DNA from: Nicotiana tabacum
Lineage: Eukaryota > Streptophyta > Magnoliopsida > Solanales > Solanaceae
Length of the DNA stretch: 64,000 bases
NCBI RefSeq assembly: GCF_000715075.1
Contig: NC_134089.1
Span: forward strand, 111,793,157-111,857,156
Direction of reading: 5' to 3'
The translations under genes were made by a program, and so were the position numbers. Below, piece after piece: positions 35,031 through 43,530 of this stretch (the stretch's first letter is position 1; every line of letters starts with the position of its first letter). The notes under the pieces were generated by a model. That model was not told the DNA's origin. It was given only the letters and a program-made list of their open reading frames with translations, and did no database searches.

Positions 35031-35105
35031 AGAAAAATTTGGGGCCCTCAAAATTTGGGAGCCTAAAGCTTTTGCTTTAGTGGCTTGACCCTTGGGCCGC
35101 CCTTA

Positions 35106-35113
35106 GTTTGGAC
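35106..35113 (+). repeat. 8-bp target duplication GTTTGGAC, right of hAT element
   Basis: Exact copy of 33601-33608, placed directly after the right terminal inverted repeat. Confidence 0.75.
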
Positions 35114-35964
35114 ATAAGAATCATAAAATTCAAAAAAAGAGTGAACTTTCTTTTCAAGTGAAAACGTATTTGAAAATTAGAGTTGTGTTTGAACATAAAT
35201 ATAATTTTGGATTATTTTTGAAGTTTTGTGAGTGATCTGAGTTAAAATTTTGAAAACTAGCTTTTTGGAGTTTTTTAAATTTTCGAAAAATTCCAAAATG
35301 CATCATCAAGTGAAAATTAAAAATTTTATGACCAAAAGATGATTTAGAAAAAAGTAAAAAAAATTTTATGTCCAAACGGGCTCTATAATTAGGATGAAGG
35401 GATCACATCTATCCCAACATAACTATTAATTGTATTTTATGTTTTTTTTTTATTAAATATGAAATTTAAGATGGAAGGAAATTTTTTTGAAACTCGTAAT
35501 TTCAAGCATGTCATACATTTGTATGATTATTAGAAAACCACAAATTTAAAATTAAATTATCTTTAAAATAAAAAATATTACTTCTTATTCTTATTAAAAT
35601 CGATTAAAAAAAACCAACACATAAAATGAAATAGGGAAAGTAACATTTTATGTAGTATATCCCACTTAAAACAAGAGGGAAACTTTGAAAGGTCACGTAT
35701 TGACAAGAACAAACGAACAGAGCACTGAATGGAGATCCCCATTCATGATTATAAGTTTCCTACCTAAGGCAAATCCTAGCCTTACCTTTTTGTGTATTGA
35801 CTTTCGCCTTCCCTTATTTCCTCACCTACGCTACAATCCATGCGTATAATCATATCTTGCCTTTCTTTTTTCACAAACTCCAACGTGAAGGGTAAAAAAT
35901 GTCATTTCAATCACGAAACTACTATTGTTTGAAGAAAAAAAAAAAACATAAATTACAAACTCCA
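35114..35964. other. AT-rich intergenic region
   Basis: No gene or RNA recognised. It contains the second copy of the divergent direct repeat (35660-35755). Several A/T homopolymers (near 35440, 35600, 35935) are present. ORFs here are low-complexity Phe/Lys/Asn-rich chance frames. Confidence 0.5.
35660..35755 (+). repeat. Divergent direct repeat, copy 2
   Basis: Partner of 33345-33435. The core reads TATTGACAAGAACAAACGAACAG, lacks a short insert found in copy 1, and is followed by CACTGAATGGAGATCCCCATTC. Confidence 0.6.
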
Positions 35965-36640
35965 ACCTAAGGGTATAACTAATGCAAGTATTAGTTATAA
36001 AACTTATTTGTTATTATCCTATGTATAATTAATAGTATATAGCAAACCATGATATTAACAATACCAAAACTATTAGGGGTCGTTTGGTATGAAGTATTAG
36101 AAGGTATAAGGGTGGTATAAAAATTTAATACCACCTTAATACTTCGTTTGGTTAGCAAACCAGGTATAAGTTATGCTGATGTTAATTTTAATATTCTGAT
36201 AACTTATACCTTATAAAAGGTGGGGTAATTAGCACCGGTATAACTTATACCTTCTTCTTAGAAATTATGCAATTGTCATTCTTAATACAACATACCAAAC
36301 AATGAATAAACAAAATCACAACATAACTAATCACAACATAACTTATCCCAATATAACTTATACCGGCATAACTTATACCGGTATAAATCGTATTCCAACC
36401 AAACAACCCCTTAGTGCATGCATTAGCATGGTTAAAGCCAAAATTATCCTTAGAATCCATAAAGCTAAAGAATATATAAAGCATTTTTGTAAACAACTAA
36501 TTTTCTTAAAAATTATGCAATGCATTTTAACTTTTAGTATACCACACTATGTAGTTGATAAGAATAATCTCTACATAACTAATATTTGCATTGCTAATCT
36601 TTGCATTATTAATACACCTTGCCAAACCACCCGAAAATAT
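35965..36640. mobile_element. Decayed outer MITE hosting a Tourist-like MITE
   Basis: The left side AAGGGTATAACTAATGCAAG and the reverse complement of the right side AAGGTGTATTAATAATGCAA are similar, and GGTGGTTTGGC lies at the right edge. This suggests an old terminal-inverted-repeat element split by the MITE at 36076-36410. Borders are approximate and no clean target duplication was found. Confidence 0.35.
36076..36410. mobile_element. Tourist-like MITE (335 bp) with TTA target duplication
   Basis: It starts GGGGTCGTTTGGT and ends ACCAAACAACCCC, an inverted repeat with one mismatch, and is flanked by TTA at 36073-36075 and 36411-36413. The inside has several ATAACTTATACC words in both orientations. 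Size, TIR sequence and the 3-bp TTA duplication fit a PIF/Harbinger-derived Tourist element. The ORFs on either strand over it come from the repeats and are not genes. Confidence 0.8.
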
Positions 36641-37682
36641 TAACCAGACTAAAAGAAACAGGAGATTGGACGTACTAATAACGAATGTATGCCAAAGTAA
36701 AAGTTCATCTTTTTCCTTTGGATTATTTATGAAATGATATGCACTGAACACTCATTTCGCCCCCAAAAGGTTAGGTTGTTATGGTTTTAAGTATTTTACC
36801 GAACTGCCGGGACTTGTACACTGGCAGAGTATAGAACATTGGTTTCATTTTCTTCATAATTCCATTCATCTCAATTTGGATATTCACGTTGCGGAGAACC
36901 ATCATGCAGTGCTAATGGGCACTATTACGTCGAATTATTTAGTTAAATACAGTAATAATTAAAATAAAACAATAAATGAAACTATTTCACAATTAACAAA
37001 TCTTAGCCTAACTTGTGTCGTCTTATAGACTGGGTGTTAACTGAACCACTCAGCCTAAAAATCCTTTGGTGCCTTGTATCACCAAATTGTTATTTAGCTT
37101 AACTTTAACGAGGCAATTATGAACACACTTTAAAAACTGAAATTTATTGAGGTGGCTTGTAGTAATAAGAATTATGCTTTATTAATATGATATTATGTTT
37201 GCTAAATAGGACGATATTGTAGGATTTATTCTTTTGTTCACTACTTCGATGTCAACTTCGCTTCCGAAATTTTTTGCATACAGTTCTGATTACTATGACC
37301 ACGGAAAGCGTCTTTAAAATTTCATGGTTACCGCAATGAATTTGGGTACTATTTTTATTTCATGATACAACGTAACGTAACATTTGTGATGTTTGAATCA
37401 TAAAGATGAAAAACAATTATGGAATGTAATATAATACTTTAATCGTTCGAGTTACTTCTTTCTGATGTTTTATACAGTAGATTAGAGTTTTAGAAAAAAA
37501 ATTCGTCTTTGTGTGTTCGTTTGGGGAAAGAGGTACGTACTAGATCAATTGTGTTTTTGGACAAGAGTTCTTAAAAATAGAAAAGTAGAATTGACGCCAT
37601 TTACTTTCCAAGCCCGTCGCTAACATCTATATCTAACTAGGTAATCTGAACAAGTTTACAATATTCTATCGTGGAAAGATTA
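36641..37682. other. Intergenic region, nothing recognised
   Basis: AT-rich sequence without a recognisable gene, RNA gene or transposon terminus. ORFs are short and domain-free. Confidence 0.45.
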
Positions 37683-37691
37683 TAAATAGTT

Positions 37692-38640
37692 GGCAAAATA
37701 CCTTAAAATCCCCTAAACTTGACACAGATTATTAGTTACAGCCTTAAACTATTCGTGGTCTAAATTACTTTCCTCAACTTAGCCTTTTGAGAGCCATTAC
37801 CCCCCTAGACGCTGATGTGGCAAAGAGTGTGGGTGCACCTGCCACGTGGATTTTTCCTGTATATGTGACATTTTTTTGAAAAATAAAATATATTTTTACT
37901 TTTTAAGTATGTTACTTCTTTGGATAAAATTACATTATTTAGGCTAAAAAAATTTATTTGGCTAAAAATAATAAAGTTTTAGTTAATCTTTTTTTGAATT
38001 TGACATGAAAATAAAGATTTATACAATTGAAATAAATAGCCAAAGCATCTAAAAAGTTATAAAAATACATAGTTTGAAATTAATTATTTAGGCTAAAAAA
38101 TTAATTATAATTATTTATAAAGCTCTAAATTATTGTGCTCTAAAAATATTTTTTTTTACAGATTTTACCTGAAAAAGTAAAAATGCATAGTTGAAATAAA
38201 TAATCATTGCATCAAAAGAAGAAATAAAAAGTTGAAATATATCTCTGTATATATAGCATCCTTTATAGTTGAGTTATTTATTTTAATTGTATAAATCTTT
38301 ATTTTCAGGCCAAATTCAAAAAACGATTAACTAAACTTTATTATTTTAGGCAAATAAAAAAATTTAGCCTAAATAATGTAGTTCTATCAAAATTTTATTA
38401 TAAATTGTATTCGAAAAAAATTATCAAAAAAAGTAACATACTTAAAAGCGTAAAAATATATTTTATTTTTCAAAAAAATGCCACATATACAGGAAAAATT
38501 TACGTGGTAGGCGAGTGCACCCACACTCTTTGCCACATCAGCGTCCAGGTGTGTAATATATAGCTTACGAAAGGCCAAGTTGAGGGGTAATTAAGATCAC
38601 GAATAGTTTAAGGTTATTACTAATTTTAAGGTATTTTGTC
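37692..38640. mobile_element. MULE-like foldback element, 949 bp, long inverted repeats
   Basis: The first ~430 bp and the last ~430 bp are inverted copies of each other, from GGCAAAATACC at the left to the complement of GACAAAATACC at the right. Each arm includes GACGCTGATGTGGCAAAGAG and a CCTGTATATGTG word. A short loop near 38050-38250 contains related AT-rich sequence. Nine-bp flanks TAAATAGTT (37683-37691) and TGAATAATT (38641-38649) agree at 7 of 9 positions, both differences being transitions. That fits a Mutator-like insertion. There is no transposase. Confidence 0.75.
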
Positions 38641-38649
38641 TGAATAATT

Positions 38650-39328
38650 TGTTCATACTATATAATAAAAAAATTGGGGGTTTTGGGGGGGGGGGGGATG
38701 AAAAATAGTTCTACATTTTCAAAAAGGACTAACTGTAAAGACATAATAATAGAAGGAGCAAAGATTATGAAATAATTAAGAGAAAACATTATTAATAAAA
38801 AAACTCGGTAAAGATGATTACATGCATGATGGACCAAAAGGTTTATGAGCTACTCCATATAGGTAAGCTCAGTGTGGTTTTGTTTACCCGTTCATAGTTA
38901 CGTTATGAACGTTATGAAGATTCTACTTTGCTCTTTGTTTAAATTATTTATCGTTAACCATCGAAAAACAGTTTTTTGAATAACATTATGTGGAAAGATA
39001 AAGGACCAAAATGAAAAAGTAATAGGAGCAAAAAGATAAGTTAAATCCAATTAATATAGTCACTATCTCTTCTCAATGATAGTCTGAAGTTCTGAGCAAT
39101 TTGGACCTCAAATGTAGAACGTACGAAAAGACAGCAAATAATACATGCATTAAATTACGCCGAACGTTTACAACAACGTGACAACACTAGCTACTAAAGC
39201 TGCCACACAGTACATTCCTTACCCAACCAAAAGGAAACATTTCAGAACATTAAAACTAATTAACTTACTAATCAAAGTACTAATTAGAACATCAAAATTA
39301 ATTAAATAAACACCAAATACACATCCTT
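38650..39328. other. Region downstream of the NAM gene
   Basis: This is the 3' flank of the minus-strand NAM gene. It includes a G-rich run (38675-38698: GGGGG TTTT then about 13 G). I saw no gene. A clear AATAAA signal on the minus strand close to the stop codon was not found, so the transcript end is not placed. Confidence 0.5.
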
Positions 39329-41295
39329 TCAGTAACTCCACATGCAATCAAGTTCAGACTGTTCAACTTTCTGAGTCTCCGGCACCGGCCAGTTGTCCAT
39401 TGGAGCAGGAAAACCGCTGTGCATGGCCGGAGCTCCACTGGAAAATAACGGAAGCTGCAGATTCTCATGGAGTGACCTTAAGCTGGGAAAAGTTGAGTTC
39501 CTTGTGTAGTGGGCAAAATTAGTGGAAGAGTCAAGAATGGCACTGAAACTAGGAGGTGGCAGTGCATGCAGGCTGTTCGACGAAATGCTAAAGACAGAAC
39601 TTGGGTCGAAACTGTGCGTAGCAGTTGTGGAGAAACAGGGCACGTGCTCCTTTCTGAAGCTCTCACGATCAGCATTAATGACAGCAGAAGTGGCAGTGGT
39701 GCTGTAAGGAGAGGAATCAAGGAGCGGTGGAAGCTGAGAAACAGAGGACGGTGAACTTACTTCTTGATACATGTTGATACTGGAACTTAACCTTTTCTTG
39801 CCACCATTTGAATTGGCACCGACAGAGGAACCATTCTTCTGAAAGACCCTTGAAATTACCCACTCGTCCTGTAGACGAAAATCGAAAATTTTGAGTAAAA
39901 AGCTCATCATTACATTGAAAAAATAGATGTAAAACAGAAAGTAATGTCATAACGTTAAAAGTCAAAATCGAATGGACTGATTCGACGTAAGCATTGCATG
40001 CTACTACATGACAAGGCAACTAAAATAAGCTGGATATATATCGCGATCAGCGTAACATGACAATTATTATAAAGCCAAATTCTTCTTTAGCCTTTATTAT
40101 GATTATATTTTTCGGATTACGACTTCTGACTTTATCATCATTGAGTTACAGTAAAATTACGCGAGCAACTGAGACATCGAAAACGAAGTTTCATAGATCT
40201 TTCTGCTTCAAATCTCTGTCTTTTACCAGTGATATCAATGATATTTCTGCACAGAATATATGTCCAGTAAATTTCTCTTATTCTACGCAAAAAGTATGAG
40301 CATCCAAAAATACTAAACATACTGTGCAGGAGTGAGTTAAAATGCATCAAATTTGATATTTCTGATGAGTGACATATTTGTATTTGTATACATACTCTTA
40401 GAACACTAAGCTGTAGATAGAGAACATCTATTTCTTAACCACTCTTACTGTGCTAGCACCAACAAATTAAAGACACCAAAAATATATTTCTGAAAAAACA
40501 CATTATATAGCAGTACCTTAGAACTTCTTGAGATGTAGTGATAGGCAAATTTGCCATCAAGGCGATATTCATGCATAACCCAGTTGCTCTTCTCTCCTTT
40601 AGGAGCCCTACCTCGGTAGAAAACTAGGGTTTTCTTCATGCCCACAAGTGCACAAGTCTTTGAGCTGTAAATCTCCCTGTCTTTCCCTGTAGCTTTCCAG
40701 TAACCAGCCTCAGTAGCTCTGTTAGTTCTCAGCCCCGTTGGATACTTCCGATCACGTAGGCTGAAAAAGTACCACTCTTTTTCTCCCATCTTGGCTTTCC
40801 CTGCAATAAAAAAATGGAGTAGAAAAAGATGACATAAAGTTCAACATGACCAAGAGGGAAGGTGTGATCTTTTGTATGAAACTGAGAAGAAGAAAAACAT
40901 TTGAACGTAGAAGTTGTGTCTATAAACTCAAAAAAGTAAAGTTTTGCGAGTGAAAAAATAGTTTTTAAAAAAAAATTCAACATTTCACAAGTGTTTTACA
41001 TACAACTATAGTCAGTCATATGCAAATACTGATGGCTCAACCATTATTTGCAAATATTAAACTTAATTAGTATTTGCAGATAATAAACTATTTGGTGTGG
41101 CCAAATTAGTATACCAGGCAGCTCCCAGGGCTCGCATTTGTTGAGGTCAACTTCAGCAATTGCTCGAGCAGTAAAGTTGCCGTCAAGAACCTTCTTCAGT
41201 AGGTAGTAGGTGATGAGTTCTTCATCAGTTGGATGGAACCTAAAACCAGGGGGTAAATTCCCATCACTGCAGTCGAAATGCTGGTAGTTCTCCAT
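39329..41295 (-). CDS. NAM: NAC transcription factor, NAM/CUC2 type (3 exons, 334 aa)
   Basis: Exon 1 is 41295-41115 and exon 2 is 40800-40517 (acceptor TTATTGCAG). Exon 3 is 39868-39329 (acceptor GTCTACAG, stop 39331-39329). Donors are G|GTATAC and AAG|GTACTG. The exons total 1005 bp and join in phase. The NAC domain covers about residues 13-170. Subdomain A has [20 protein letters not shown] has [21 protein letters not shown] has NWVMHEYRL and E has [11 protein letters not shown]. The C-terminal half is Ser/Pro-rich with [18 protein letters not shown] and ends ELDCMWSY, a tail typical of NAM/CUC1/CUC2. Family knowledge: these nuclear proteins set up meristem and organ boundaries, and their mRNA is cut by miR164. 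That site is intact (39628-39648). No stop or frameshift was seen, so the gene looks functional. Similarity is highest to Petunia NAM, by memory. Confidence 0.96.
39628..39648 (-). promoter_or_regulatory. miR164 target site in NAM exon 3
   Basis: The plus strand here reads like miR164 itself. It begins TGGAGAAACAGGG and ends CACGTGCT, so the mRNA carries the complementary site. Compared with miR164 as I recall it, only the 8th base differs (A for G, giving a G:U pair in the duplex) and the last base is unpaired. The site encodes about residues 229-236 (EHVPCFST), just where CUC1/CUC2/NAM genes carry their known miR164 site. It predicts post-transcriptional control of the gene. Confidence 0.93.
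40517..40800 (-). CDS. NAM: NAM exon 2 (core of NAC domain)
   Basis: This 284-bp exon encodes residues 61 (split Gly) to Lys155, from [20 protein letters not shown] to YISRSSK. It is bounded by a polypyrimidine-poor but canonical TTATTGCAG acceptor and an AAG|GTACTG donor. The intron positions (after ...WELPG and after ...SRSSK) are those conserved in NAC genes. Introns are 314 bp (41114-40801) and 648 bp (40516-39869). Confidence 0.93.
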
Positions 41296-41426
41296 TGAAA
41301 AAGAGGAATTAATGACTAGCTAACAGAAGAAAATGCAACAAGAAACTACGAACACAGCTAGAGCATGTTGTTTGAGATTTGTTAGAAGAAGTTGACGTTG
41401 TGAAAATGGAAAATGAGTAGTGGGGT

Positions 41427-41436
41427 TATAATATAG
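41427..41436 (-). promoter_or_regulatory. Probable NAM TATA box
   Basis: Minus-strand CTATATTATA lies about 132 bp before the NAM start codon, after a CCCCTC stretch. A start of transcription about 30 bp further would give a 5' leader of roughly 100 nt. It is a motif match only. Confidence 0.5.
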
Positions 41437-41810
41437 AGGGGCTGGTTGTTCATGGGATTTGCTGAAAGATTAGGGGGAAATCATAAGGGTGGATGATGTC
41501 GCTGGAAAAATCTGTGCAACTGCCCTGTACCTTCTTCTGTTTCTCTCTGATCATCTCTCTGTACTCTACTCTACTACGGCCCTTATTATCATATCGATAA
41601 GCCTAGACAGAGAAATGAGAGAGGGAAAAAGAGGCCATTTTAAGTAGGCTTGTGAGTTGTGATAACTAGCCCAAGGGTATGGGTAGGGGAAAGAGAGGAT
41701 GATGTAACCTTTTTGTAGATTTTAATTTAACTTATGTACAATCACAATGTGTAGCTATCTTACACAATCGGATAACATTATAATGTGACAGGTAGTAATA
41801 TTAATTTACT
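41437..41810. other. NAM proximal upstream region
   Basis: Non-coding. It includes CT-rich sequence (TTCTTCTGTTTCTCTCTGATC and neighbours near 41530-41575, plus strand) and GA-rich stretches near 41610-41640. These may belong to the promoter. I name no specific operator or factor site. Confidence 0.4.
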
Positions 41811-41812
41811 TA

Positions 41813-42044
41813 TTCCCTCCGTCTATGAAGTGAGTTCGAGAGTGGAAAGAGTTTTTATTTCTTTTCGATTTTTTATGATTTTTAAATTGTTAATTATTGT
41901 CACTTACAGTATATTTTACGTGATTTTTAAATATATAAATTTTATTTCAAAAATTTAAAGATTCTATGTTCAAAATTACAGTTAAAATTAAGAAGTTTTA
42001 CACTCGAAATGTAGCTCTTCCATACATAAATGTGGAAGAGGGAA
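41813..42044. mobile_element. Stowaway-like MITE (232 bp) upstream of NAM
   Basis: The left end TTCCCTCCGTCTATGAAGT and the reverse complement of the right end TTCCCTCTTCCACATTTATG form an imperfect inverted repeat. TA dinucleotides flank both sides (41811-41812 and 42045-42046). The CTCCGT-type start and TA duplication are those of Tc1/mariner-derived Stowaway MITEs. It sits about 520 to 750 bp upstream of the NAM start codon. Confidence 0.7.
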
Positions 42045-42046
42045 TA

Positions 42047-43506
42047 ATATTTTAATAAATATTCTTTTACTTATCAAAATTAATTTTATAGGAAATTGTA
42101 AGTATAATCCTCCCATGAGATCAGTAAATAAATATGAAATAGGTGTGATACTTATTGATTCATAACAAATGTTTCTTAGTTATAGATTTATCTTTCCGGC
42201 AAATAAAAATGAAATCTTTATTAAGTGTCTTTTATTTAGTCAAACTGTAGTTGTTTATAATGAAATGTCTTTTATAAATTGAGACGGATTCTAAAATAAA
42301 ATTAGAGGGTTCAAAATTTAAAAGTTTTTTCTAAAACCATTAGACATTCAAAATTAATATTAAAATTTTAGTGAGTTTATATAATATATATGAATGGTCC
42401 ATGTCAAAGAATTTGGAGTAATGTAAAACTCAACAATTAGATCTGATCACATTTATATAAATTATAGTAATCAATTAAAATATGGAGTACTAATCATATA
42501 AGTAAAGTTATTTTGTATTCTTGTGAGGAGTGGGCTCTGGCTGTAGGTAGGGGGTTCTGTTTAGAGTATGCGTGCGTGCGTGAGGAAATGTGCAGGTATT
42601 CCTCTGTCAGTGAAGAAAATGAAAGGGAAGGAACAGAAAGTAGTTTAAAATGGGAGGTCCTTTTGGTAGAAAACGAGAGAAAGATTACAGAATAGTAAGA
42701 TGAAAGAGTAGAGTAAAAAGGAGATTTTACCATGGATCGATAAAGCTGTTTCATATCTTTTCTGTCAGCACAGTACAAGATTAAAAAATAGTAATCGAAT
42801 TTCACAGAGACAAAGGCTAAAAATCCATCCATTCTTTTTCCTACTCTCCACTTACTCTTCCTGATTTTTCTGTTCATTGGTGCTTATAATATGAAAAGAA
42901 AACGGCCATCTATTGTCAATATTTCAGGTCATCAAAATAATAATCTTAACTATTCATGTAGTGGATTGAATGATCCAAGCACCACTTGACAATATAATGA
43001 CAAAGTTAAAGTCTGAAACAGTTGATCGAACCGAGACAATCCGTGAATAAAATGCTAGCATACCCAAGCAGCTACAAATTTTATGGAACGTCTCATTAGG
43101 TAAATAACAGTAAATATTTTTTAAAAAGTTTTAAAGTGATAACATACATCTAATAAGGTATCAAATTCAAGAACGGAGCCACATGTACTTAAGAGGTGTC
43201 AATTGATATCCTTTTGCTAAAAGATTAAACTGTGTAACGCAGTAAATATTTTTATGTATATAGACTATATGTTAAATCCTCTGAGCCGTTTCATATCTTT
43301 ATTTTTTATATTTTAAAACCCCTAAGTAAACCTTCGCGACTAATCAAAAGACAAAAAAATTAATAGTAGTATTTTGATCTCTTCATCATCCATTACAAAA
43401 AAGAAAATGGTTCATGTTCTTGTTCCATTAAAGAAAAAATATTAATCAAATCCCCATGTAAAAGCACGGAGTTTAAATATATAATTAAGTAAAAAGAAAC
43501 TTTAAC
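42047..43506. other. NAM distal upstream region, no gene
   Basis: AT-rich sequence with no credible gene. Near 42285 AAATTGAGACGGATTCT resembles the end of another Stowaway-like MITE. The stretch 43165-43345 (GAACGGAGCCACATGTACTT to TAAAACCCCTAAGTAAACC) resembles a dispersed Solanaceae repeat that I remember but cannot name. The ORFs at 42494-42877 on both strands have no domains. Confidence 0.4.
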
Positions 43507-43511
43507 AATTT
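43507..43511 (+). repeat. Target site duplication AATTT, low-coordinate side of element E
   Basis: AATTT matches 48292-48296 exactly. The pair brackets 43512-48291 and proves that both outer ends of the copia element are the original ones, despite the loss of its 3' LTR. Confidence 0.75.
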
Positions 43512-43530
43512 TGTTAATTAAACACTCCCT
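43512..43530 (-). repeat. Remnant (19 bp) of the 3' LTR of element E
   Basis: The plus strand TGTTAATTAAACACTCCCT matches the first 19 bases of the 5' LTR on the plus strand (48033-48051: TGTTAATTACACACTCCCT) with one difference. In element orientation this is the last bit of U5. It is fused directly to the end of pol, so the other ~240 bp of the LTR are gone. Confidence 0.8.

Larger units (their letters stand above)
33609..35105. mobile_element. Non-autonomous hAT-like element (1.5 kb), decayed
   Basis: The left end CATGGACGACTCAAG and the reverse complement of the right end TAAGGGCGGCCCAAG agree at about 10 of 15 positions, with most differences being transitions. Subterminal CTAAAGC and GGGCC words also agree. 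The flanks are exact 8-bp duplications GTTTGGAC. No transposase ORF is present. The inside is AT-rich and holds a further insertion (33829-34301) and a SINE-like fragment (about 34880-35030). Confidence 0.7.

Noticed and set aside
36245..36643. ORFs of 83 and 113 codons on both strands
   Set aside because: They read through the ATAACTTATACC repeats of a Tourist-like MITE and consist of tandem ITYTGI-like repeats, so they are repeat shadows.
38387..38578. 63-codon minus-strand ORF
   Set aside because: It lies wholly inside one arm of the foldback element and the mirrored arm has no matching frame.
39478..39754. ORFs on both strands over NAM exon 3
   Set aside because: They are alternative-frame shadows of a real exon with clear NAC-family content.
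42494..42877. 127-codon minus-strand ORF upstream of NAM as a gene
   Set aside because: The composition is like random AT-rich sequence, there is no domain, and no splice or promoter context was seen.
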